A stretch of DNA of 64,000 bases. Source: Aurifilum marmelostoma (taxonomy: Eukaryota; Ascomycota; Sordariomycetes; Diaporthales; Cryphonectriaceae). Below, in pieces: positions 38,505 to 46,725 of this stretch (positions are counted from its first letter, which is position 1; the number at the start of each line of letters is the position of its first letter). The notes under the pieces were generated by a model that was not told the origin of the DNA, ran no database searches, and saw only the letters and a list, made by a program, of their open reading frames with translations. The translations under genes and the position numbers were made by a program. Where the stretch lies: positions 1 through 64,000 of the forward strand of contig JAMXSV010000003.1 of assembly GCA_027559495.1 (NCBI GenBank), written 5' to 3'.

Positions 38505-38790
38505 AATAAGTAAGATTTATCCTATTTACTGAATAATAGAGGTTTGTCCTAAAGATAATAAAGAAAATAGGGGTTTATCCTATAGACTATTAGCGCAAAA
38601 TAGGGGTTTATCTCAAAGATGATAAAGAAAATAGGGGTTTATTCTATAGACTATTAGTGCAAATAGAGGTTTATTCTAAAGATAATAAAGAAAATAGGGG
38701 TTTATTCTATAGACTATTAGTGCAAATAGAGATTTATTCTATATATAATTAGCGCAGATAAGTAGTTTATTCTATTTACTATAAATAATA
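38505..38790. repeat. Minisatellite with 32-bp base unit and 64-bp higher order
   Basis: The string AAATAGGGGTTTAT recurs at 38,565, 38,629 and 38,692, with weaker copies in between and around. Adjacent 32-bp half-units alternate between a CTATAGACTATTA type and an AAAGATNATAAAGA type, giving a 63-64 bp higher-order period. The same family recurs at 40,795-40,945. Confidence 0.75.
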
Positions 38791-39084
38791 GCTAAAGGGC
38801 AAAGCTATATAGGACTTTAAGAAATTTCTAAGGAGTTAGAAGGCCCTAGATAATATAGTCTTTTTAGCTAGCTTAAAAGGGGCAGATAGCATAGGATATA
38901 GCTATACTATTGAACTAGAACTCGGGCGCTATTGCATAGTAAAGAGGATATAAAACTAAGTTATAGGCAAGGGCCCTATTAACCTAAGCATGCTATATTA
39001 GAAGAATAGCAAGCTAATATTAATAAGGCATAGGATTAGAGCGAAAAGCCTGCCCTAGAGCATATAAGTTATAATTTATATTCT

Positions 39085-39360
39085 AAACTTTAGAAAGTAA
39101 GAAGTGCAATATATAGTCCTAGATTTTATAATAAGAGCTACTATAATACTAGGCATTTATAGCAATGAGTTAGCTAATTAGCTAGGAAAAGCTAGCTAAA
39201 CTAGCCCTATAGATAAATATATAAGCCTAATAATTATATAGTTTTATAAATGCTGCTGCCTTTCTAGGTAGTATATAGAGCCTAAGCTAGAAGGCACTTT
39301 AAAGTCTAACCTATTATTATAGTTGAGTATGCTGCTAGGTCTACTATACTATAAGGTATT
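39085..39360 (+). pseudogene. LINE-type RNase H remnant
   Basis: A plus-strand frame reads GIYSNELANQLGKAS-like sequence around 39,152-39,196 with a stop at the Gln position. It matches the RNase H motif GHSGIxGNExADxLAK near the C-terminus of fungal LINE (Tad1/I-type) polyproteins. The flanking frame stays open for about 80 codons apart from TAG/TAA. The rest of the element is not recognised. Confidence 0.5.
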
Positions 39361-39376
39361 ATAGATCTAGCCTGCC

Positions 39377-39623
39377 TGCTGCCTTAGATCCTCTCTCTGG
39401 GCTAGAGAGGCCCTAAGGGATGGGGTTAGGCATGTGACCCTGCCTGGGATAAAACCTTCAGCTAGCTAGCCCTGCCTGCCTATCCTGCATTGTAGCTCCT
39501 TGAGCTATATCTTAACTACCTAGCCTATACCTGCTAGAGGATAGTGCCTATTTGTTTATAGCTAAATAGAATCCTAAGTTGCCTGCTTGCTATTTACCTG
39601 GCCCTCTTGCTGCTACTATAATA
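39377..39623. repeat. LTR-like repeat, copy A
   Basis: About 250 bp, from TGCTGCC to CTACTATAATA, recurs directly at 40,381-40,632. Ends are compatible with TG...CA altered by RIP. No matching target duplication is seen around the pair, so it may be two solo LTRs or a non-LTR duplication. Confidence 0.6.
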
Positions 39624-39959
39624 TAAGGTCTTCGATAGCTAAAAGATCTAGCAGTACTAAGGCTTACTTAGCACTTTAGCAGGCCTACTTATAGTGCAAT
39701 CTAATAAATTATCTATTATAATCTATCTAATATGCAGGTTACTAATAGGTTAGAACTAATAAGGACTAGGTATTAGAATTCTAATACTCTATAGGAAAGA
39801 TGATATTGATTATATAAGCTAGGGTTAGGGTTAAAAGGATGCTAGATAAGGGAGGACTGCAAGGACTGTAAGCAGTTCTGTTAATATAATCTTAGACTAT
39901 AACTATCGCTAGCGACTCTAGCAGTCTACCTCTGCAAGAAAGAAACTAATATTACTAAT

Positions 39960-40105
39960 AAAGGACTAGAGAGCGAATATATAAAGGATATATTCGCTAC
40001 TATTAGATAGATTTAGTATATAGCTCTTTAGTTATTAATCTAAGTATTACCTCTAATATAAGTAATAGCCTTACTGCTAGTGATATACTGCAGAAGACTT
40101 TGGAG
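39960..40105. repeat. Inverted-duplicate segment, left copy
   Basis: The reverse complement of about 40,005-40,104 matches 43,751-43,845 closely, apart from a short gap and C/T or G/A changes. Similarity continues outward over 39,960-40,004. It includes a palindrome GCGAATATAT...ATATTCGC at 39,973-39,997. Confidence 0.7.
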
Positions 40106-40380
40106 ATTATTTCTGTATTCTTTAAATTATACTTTGATATCGTTCTTGCCTAATATAAACCCTTTATATACTTATTATATATCCCGGTTATAGCAGTGCT
40201 TATTACATTATCCCTAGGAGCTATAGAGAGCAGGATAATAATTGGGAGATAGAAGAGAAGATAGAGGCAGAGGGGGATATAGGGTTATAGCAAGATAAAA
40301 GGGATAATAGAGAGGGGGAGGGGCGCGCAGGACTAATAAGGTATAAGGGATAGAGCAAATATATTATAGATATAGCTTAT

Positions 40381-40632
40381 TGCTGCCTCGGATTCCCTCT
40401 TTAGCCTAAAGAGATCCTAAGGGTTAGGTTAGGGTTAGAGCATATAACCCCGCCCTAAATAAAACCTCTGCCCTGCTAGCCCTATTTGCTTATTCTATAT
40501 TATAGCTCTTTAAGCTATATCTTGACTATTTAGCTTATATCTGCTTAAGAATAGTGCCTATTAGTCTATAGCTAATAGAACTCTAAACTGCCTGCTTGCT
40601 GTCTACCTATCCCTTCTGCTGCTACTATAATA
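40381..40632. repeat. LTR-like repeat, copy B
   Basis: This is the partner of 39,377-39,623. The two differ mainly by C/T and G/A. The 757 bp between them shows no recognisable coding region. Confidence 0.6.
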
Positions 40633-40794
40633 AAATAGAGGAAGGAAGAGGATAGAGGAGAGGAAGAGGAAGAAGAAAAGAAAAGAAAGAAAAATTATAT
40701 CTTAAGCGCCTTATATCCCTTATAAAGATATTTAGATAGAGTAGCTATACTCTCTTTGCCTCTAGTATTATATAATATAAATAAAGAATTAATA

Positions 40795-40945
40795 GATAGA
40801 GATTTATCCTTAAAATAACTAAGAAAATAGGGATTTATTCTATTTATAACTAGCGCAAATAGGAATTTATCCTAAAGATAATAAAGAAAATAAAGATTTA
40901 TCTTATTTCTAACTAGCATAATAGGGGTTTATTCTAAAGCTGCTA
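40795..40945. repeat. Second array of the 32-bp minisatellite family
   Basis: Four or five half-units of the TAG(G/A)(G/A)(G/A)TTTAT type found at 38,505-38,790 recur here, about 2 kb away, more diverged. Confidence 0.65.
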
Positions 40946-41094
40946 AGCTAGAAAAAGCGGGCTATTAATACCTTAAATTCTCTCTTACTATTAGAGCAGA
41001 GGTTAATATTGCAGATTAAGTTATTCTAGCAATTTAGCTTAATTGAAAATTAATGAAGTCTGGTTGCTGGCTTAAGGCGATTCGAATAATGTAA

Positions 41095-41226
41095 ATTTTA
41101 TAAGTATGCTATAATCGGGTGGGCAGTAATGGCTGTGCGAGTCTAGCAGCGGCATTAAGGAAAATCGTGAGATTTTCACTAAGTCACAACTTTTTCAGCC
41201 AAAACCTGACCCGAATGCCCATAAGA
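41095..41226. other. Less mutated island with short hairpin
   Basis: Unlike its surroundings this stretch retains non-GCA CpA, CpG and TGG sites. It holds a hairpin GAAAATC-GTGA-GATTTTC and ends with ACCTGACCCGAATGCCC. It abuts the extreme AT block and may be a transposon terminus. Confidence 0.5.
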
Positions 41227-43560
41227 TATAATAAATCCTTTTGCATTATTACTATCTTATTTTCTTATTAATATATTCTTTAAAGCAATTATCTAGTAGC
41301 TTAATATATATATTATAATACTTTATTTAGAGTATTTCTTAAAATTTTAATTTCTTTTTATTATAGAATTAGATAATTTGCTTTAATTTATATATTAAAA
41401 ATTATTTATACTTAATCTTCTTTTAAAAATATTCTTTATAATTATATATAATATAGAAAATTTATATATATTTATAATATTTATAATAATTAGATTAAAT
41501 TCTTATATTTTCTTTTTTAAAAAAGTTTTAAAGCTAAAAGTATATAAATATAAATATTTTTTAAAGCTTAACTTTTATATAAAATATTTAGTATTTATAA
41601 GCTTTAAATTTTATTTAATGCTTATAAAAAAATTTTATATTTTTTTAAATTTAAATATATTATTATTATTTTTATTTTTTATTTAAGTAATAAGTTTTAG
41701 TAAATTATTTAGCTATTTATTCTATAATTCCTTTTTCTTAATATTATACTAAAAAAGTATTTATATTTTAGGATTAATATTATTATTCTTTTTATTACTA
41801 AATAAAGAAAAGAAGTATTTAAGATTATAAATATTTTTATTATTTAATACTTGCTATATTAATTAATAATTATAAAGAAAATATTCTAAATTCTCTTCTT
41901 TATTTATAATATATAGAAAATCTAAAATATTAAATAAATAATTAAAATTATTCTAATTAAGGACTTAATTATATAAAGATTTTTTTCTTTTTTATTATAA
42001 TTTATTTCTTTTCTTTAAAAGCTTTAGGAAATTATTTAAAGCTTTTTTTCTTTAAGAAATATATTAAATAGTAATTATTATAATAAGCTATCTAATTAAA
42101 GAAAATATATTAAAATATATTATTTAATATTTGCTTTATAAAGTAGCTTTAATTCTAATATATTAATTATTCCTTTTTTATAATATTTGCTTATTATTTT
42201 TTTATATAGCTAGCTTATTATTCTTTAGGAATAAATTGCTATTTTTTCTTTCTTAATTAGTAATAGTTCTTTATAAAATATTTAAACTTATTATAATTAT
42301 AATATTTAATTTTATTATTATTTTTATTTATAATATTTAATTTTATAAATCTTAAATAAATTATTTCTTTATAAGCTATATTAAATTAATTTTAATTTTG
42401 CTATTTTTTAGAATATTAATACTTCTTTCTAAAATTAGCTATTATTTAAAAAATCTATATAATTTAGCTTTTTTCCTATTTCTTAAATTATTATTTATAT
42501 TATTTATTATTAATTTTAATAATTAATATAATAAAATTTATAAGCTTTATAAATTATTTTGCTTTAGCAAAATTATTTTTAATTTTATTTTTAAGTTTAT
42601 TATAATATTATATAATAAAAGCTATATTATTTTATTAAAAATAAAAAAAAAGCTTTATAAAATTTTATAATATATTTAGCTATTAATTTAATTTATTTAA
42701 GCTTAAGAAGCTTTTATTTAGCTTTATATTATTTATTTATATTACTAAAAATATCTTTAAATACTTATTTTAGATTATTAAAATTTTTAAAAATATATTT
42801 AATATTATTCTTTTATTTAAATTTATTAAATTTAAAGTAGTTCTTAAAAATAAGCTTAAATTAAGCAAAAGTATCTTTTATAAAATAATATTCTATAAAA
42901 ATAATCTTATTTTATTTATTATTAAACTTTTTCTTCTTATAATAAAAGTAAGCTTTATATTAAATAAGAAATACTTAAAGAATATAATATTTACTTTTAT
43001 AGAATTTTAATATCTTTATTTTATAATAAAATTTCTTTATAATTATCTTCTACTTCTTAAGCTCTTTTTAATGCAATTAGTAAATATTATAATCTATTTA
43101 ATAAGATTAATAATATTACTATTAGTAGTAAATTTAATTAGAATTTAAAGCGCTATTATATTCTATAATACTTAAAAGAAAAATATTAAATTATTCTTAA
43201 ATATAAATTATTAAAATATAATAAGCACTATAGTATTAATAATAATAATCTAGATATATAAGGGATTTATATTAGTAAGAGCAATACTAAGTTTCTTTTT
43301 AAGTATAGAATATAAAAATTAATTATAATTATAATTGCATTATAATGCTTACTATTTTTAGGGCTACTAGATTAATATAATCTAATGCTTAGATTAATAA
43401 TTAAAGAATTATAGAATATTTATATATATTTAAAGAGTAATTGTATTAGGATTATATAGTCTATTTAATTATAACTAACTATATTAGCTATATTGGATAT
43501 ATTAGTAATCTAGTATATTTGGATATATTGAATATATTTCTGATCTAATATATCTATCCT
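41227..43560. repeat. Extreme AT-rich block
   Basis: Composition jumps to an estimated 85% or more A+T by eye. CpG and CpC are almost gone, and remaining G/C are mostly in GpC steps (AGCT, GCTT, TTGC). No reading frame or domain could be followed. It is either a more heavily RIP-mutated element or sequence of different origin from the flanks. Confidence 0.7.
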
Positions 43561-43607
43561 GATTAGCTGGCTGGATTAGGTAATCTCTATTAGGTTCTGT
43601 AGGCGAG

Positions 43608-43686
43608 TGTTGAACTTCTGGCCCTAAGGGTCCGTCTTGGGCGGCCGCTGTGCTCTCTTTCGTTATAACCGTTGCGGGTCATAACA
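43608..43686. repeat. Short LTR-like sequence A
   Basis: It runs from TGTTGAAC to GGTCATAACA, with intact TG...CA ends, and aligns to 44,009-44,099. It is hardly RIP-mutated. No target duplication was found. Confidence 0.45.
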
Positions 43687-43750
43687 GGTTTATATTACGC
43701 AAGTATAGTATTAAAGCGTAGTTTACAAAAATATACAAATAATTTTTTAA

Positions 43751-43845
43751 ATGTCTTCTGCAGTATATTACTAGCAGTAAAGCTATTACTAAGAGTAATA
43801 CTTAAATTAATAACTAAAGAGCTATATACTAAATCTATCTACTAG
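43751..43845. repeat. Inverted-duplicate segment, right copy
   Basis: This matches the reverse complement of 40,005-40,104. A third, partial copy in the same orientation lies at about 44,262-44,337. Confidence 0.7.
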
Positions 43846-44008
43846 TAATAAATATGTTCTTATATACCAGCTCTTTAGTTGTAATAACCTGGATAATTAG
43901 TTATCTAAGCAATTGTAATAACTTTAATAACTGGTTATTTAAGTTATTATCCTTTGTAACCCTAACCCCGGGTTACATAATCCCTGTCGTGTTAGTTTTG
44001 CACTAGAG

Positions 44009-44099
44009 TGTTAGACTCTCAGCTCCCTGGGGTCCGTTCTAGGGCCTTAGTGCTATGCCACAGTCTCATCGTAACCTGCATGTTGGATAGGTCATAACA
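44009..44099. repeat. Short LTR-like sequence B
   Basis: It runs from TGTTAGAC to GGTCATAACA and shares the GGTCC, CTTAG/GCCGC and final GGTCATAAC blocks with 43,608-43,686, separated by about 320 bp. This could be a miniature LTR element (TRIM-like) or two solo copies. Confidence 0.45.
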
Positions 44100-44488
44100 C
44101 TTGCCCAGCGTCGCCTTTGAAAGCAGACTATTAGGTCGACGATTGCAATTTGTAACCCGCGAAGTTAAAAAAAAACACTAATAAGAAAATAGTACTTCGG
44201 AAAAAGACCTTAATGCCTAGTCCTAGCCTAATTTGATTAAACGTGTAAACGTCCCTTAAGCACTACTAGTATTAAAGCTATTAAGTATATATTATAAATA
44301 ATACTTAAATTAACAAGCAGAGCTCTATATACTAGTTGATTAATATAATTTTGAATATAAACACTAGTAAAGGCTTAGGTCCTATTTTCGTCTCATTTAT
44401 GGACTGCGCTAGAACTAATTATAACTCGCTAAGTAATTGTACCTATAATCTATATGCAGAGAACTCTGTATTTAATAATCGTACTTCT

Positions 44489-46177
44489 TTAATAGATAGG
44501 GATTTTGATAGCATCAAAGTCCCATGTAAAGGCGTCGATAGCGTCCTGGCTGTAGGTGCATTCAAAAACAGACCCATTGTTTGTCCAGTAGGGTCTCAAT
44601 GGCCAAGAGCAGATCTCTTGCGTCTGGCCCTTATCCCCGCCCCCACTGATAGTGCCGTTCAATGCGATGGGCTCGATAGTACCTTCGACCCAGTCGATTA
44701 GGGTTGAAAGGGGAGATTCAGGGAAGGGCCCAGGCTGCGTGCTCGTTGAGCAGTGGCCGGCACCAGGAATCAGGAATAAACGGTACCATTCGTTCAGTGC
44801 TTCGATGCTAGCGTTGTAGGAAAGGTCGGGGTACATCACACTTCTGACAGACTCGTAGTAGCGTACTGAGGAAGCTGTCGGGACCTGTGGGTCTGATTCG
44901 CCGTGATAGTGGATGATCTTCCCTCCAGACTTGTCGAAATCTGTAAGATCCGGCCAGTTCGTCTCAATAGTAGTCTCGTATCTCTTGAACCCCTCGAGCA
45001 TCCAGTCCCGGAACGTATCACCAGTAACATTGGCGAAACTTGAAAGAGACACGTTCTCCACCAGATCAATGCCCAGAGGGATCCACTCAGCGCCCATGAG
45101 ATTCAGGTATGCGGAACACGTCCCGTCGTCGGTGCAGTTCGTGACAGCATCCTGGAAAAGCGCGGATGGCTGGGTGGAAAGGTAGATCTGGCGGCCTTCC
45201 GAGTCCTTGGCGCCGTCAAGAATACCCTGAGCAACAGCAACAGCCTTTGAGCTCACAGTACCATTCGCAGCGGGAATATAAGGCATAAAGCCCACGATCT
45301 CGGGTGTCTCCGCGCAGCTGTAGGCCATGCCAATGACGGAGCTTAAGTTGAAGTTCGTTGTGCAGAGGTCGGTACGGGAAACGACACCATCGGTCTTGCC
45401 GTCCAGGGGATCGCACGCAGCAATGGTTGCATTAACGATCTTCTCCATCTCGCAGTAGTTGGGGTAATAGTCCAGAGAATACTGAACGTACTGAGACCAT
45501 AGGTGGTTCGCGTTCTGGAAGGACCAACGGATACCAGGCGCCCCAACAAGCACGCCATCCATCTCCTCGGCATGTCTTTGCACTTGGCTCCAACCCTCGC
45601 GACCGCCCTCGGAACACCCTGAGTAGTATGCAAAGAGTCGAGTATCGCCCATTGCATAGAATCTTTTGGTCAGTGCTTTGCCGATCACACCCAGCTCGTA
45701 GATACCCTGGTGACCGAGCATCTCAATTGTTTGCCAGTTAATGGTGCCATTAGCAAGAAGCCACACATCGTCGGATCCGGCGTCCCATCCTCCAAATCCA
45801 CCGTCTGTCGTCCCCGATACAGCGCCGTACTCAAGACCACCGGAAAGGCCATTGGCGCCAGTAGTGATATCCCACCCATCACCGCCAGTGGAGACATAGC
45901 GGTTCTGGAAATCGGCAGGGCTTGGAAAGTAGTAGCGCAGGTTAACTGTATCATCCCTTCCCATGTGAGAATAGGAAAACTTAATGTCGCAATAGCTGGA
46001 AGAAGTTGAGTTGACCGAAGTTGCAGAGACACTTGACGTGTCAACAGTGACTCCTGGGATAGAGCCAGCGGCAGAAAGGCTTGATGCGACGTAGTCAGTT
46101 GTGCAAACGTCACTCAGGAGGACAGCCCTGACGCGCACGGCCGCCGCCAATGTGAAGACGCCAATGGAAGGACGCAT
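44489..46177 (-). CDS. Secreted tannase/feruloyl esterase family protein
   Basis: This intronless gene encodes 562 residues, the usual family length. Members are secreted serine esterases that release phenolic acids (gallate, ferulate) from plant esters. An N-terminal signal peptide covers about residues 1-18. The nucleophile is Ser189 in GCSEGG, with Asp429 (HGESDP) and His475 (GAGHC). Cys188 and Cys476 neighbour the catalytic Ser and His, giving the CS-D-HC disulfide-linked motif of the family. A calcium-binding loop follows at 255-272 (CDPLDGKTDGVVSRTDLC). The tail DFDAIKIPIY ends just inside the RIP-decayed block, so the gene is complete. It is divergent from the multicopper oxidase at 46,726. 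Substrate (tannin versus feruloylated polysaccharide) cannot be decided here. Confidence 0.93.
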   Translation of the reverse strand: MRPSIGVFTLAAAVRVRAVLLSDVCTTDYVASSLSAAGSIPGVTVDTSSVSATSVNSTSSSYCDIKFSYSHMGRDDTVNLRYYFPSPADFQNRYVSTGGDGWDITTGANGLSGGLEYGAVSGTTDGGFGGWDAGSDDVWLLANGTINWQTIEMLGHQGIYELGVIGKALTKRFYAMGDTRLFAYYSGCSEGGREGWSQVQRHAEEMDGVLVGAPGIRWSFQNANHLWSQYVQYSLDYYPNYCEMEKIVNATIAACDPLDGKTDGVVSRTDLCTTNFNLSSVIGMAYSCAETPEIVGFMPYIPAANGTVSSKAVAVAQGILDGAKDSEGRQIYLSTQPSALFQDAVTNCTDDGTCSAYLNLMGAEWIPLGIDLVENVSLSSFANVTGDTFRDWMLEGFKRYETTIETNWPDLTDFDKSGGKIIHYHGESDPQVPTASSVRYYESVRSVMYPDLSYNASIEALNEWYRLFLIPGAGHCSTSTQPGPFPESPLSTLIDWVEGTIEPIALNGTISGGGDKGQTQEICSWPLRPYWTNNGSVFECTYSQDAIDAFTWDFDAIKIPIY

Positions 46178-46725
46178 CGTGTAAACAAGAGCGGCAGTGA
46201 CGGGTAAAGAAACGAGGAAGACGGTACTGACCCTGAGATCTGGGCGCTAGATCTCCGGACAGCATACCACTGTATCTTTGTATGGCATGCCACTTCAGGC
46301 GTTACGTACAACGACGTGTGTAGCCCCACCAGAAAGCTAGTCAACCGATATTGCAGTACCGAGGCCAACGTAACGATTGCGAATAAAGTAGGACCCAATC
46401 TCGGGTCTTCGAGCCGATTTCCTCTGAATTCGTCACGCTTTGCAAATTGGAAGACTAAATTAGGGTACTGTGACCTTCCTATTATTGCACGCAATGCTAA
46501 CCCCCTGTCCTGCAAGACGGTGGCCTCGGAGTTCCGAACTGACATTGACATGACCTCCAACTTCTTTCAATATACTTGTAGGATGCTGGCTCTTCACATC
46601 CTCAAATATGATCCGTGAAGCTGTCTTGTATTTTTATTTGTGAGGACGGTCCGCCATACTCTGTCAAGCTTTTTTTTTTTTTTTCTTCTTTCCCTTCCTC
46701 AGTTTTGACTGGAAGCTTTTGAGTC
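46178..46725. promoter_or_regulatory. Shared intergenic promoter region of divergent esterase and oxidase
   Basis: A 548-bp gap separates the two start codons, which point away from each other, so both promoters must lie here. On the oxidase side a T-rich and CT-rich tract (about 46,671-46,700) immediately precedes the ATG, a common layout of fungal core promoters. No regulator site can be assigned with confidence. Confidence 0.6.

Larger units (their letters stand above)
1..44480. repeat. RIP-decayed AT-rich repeat block
   Basis: This block has no intact gene. TpA is very frequent, and frames that still read as protein are broken almost only by TAG and TAA, as expected from C-to-T change at CAG/CAA. 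Duplicated segments inside it (19,991/20,225, 4,130/9,076, 32,056/34,968) differ mostly by C/T and G/A. This is the pattern of repeat-induced point mutation, known in Pezizomycotina. Surviving CpA is nearly always GpCpA and surviving TpG nearly always TpGpC. The right edge is sharp: an intact esterase gene ends at 44,489. Confidence 0.9.

Noticed and set aside
39828..40440. TTAGGG-like strings (GGGTTAGGG near 39,832 and 40,420)
   Set aside because: Only one or two units in each place, so not a telomeric array.
41227..43560. Mitochondrial DNA insertion as explanation of the extreme AT block
   Set aside because: No recognisable mitochondrial gene, tRNA or intron motif was seen. RIP saturation is simpler, though a search would be needed to exclude it.
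1..44480. CRISPR array or prokaryotic origin suggested by regular repeats
   Set aside because: Repeat units are long, diverged tandem minisatellites without unique spacers, and the genes have spliceosomal introns.
44336..46009. Plus-strand and alternative-frame ORFs over the esterase gene (for example 44,336-44,701, 45,710-46,009)
   Set aside because: They lie opposite or out of frame with the 562-residue esterase, whose catalytic motifs and length are complete.
46240..46330. Two SYGGRG-type (CreA-like) hexamers in the divergent promoter
   Set aside because: Such hexamers are expected by chance in 548 bp on both strands, with no clustering.
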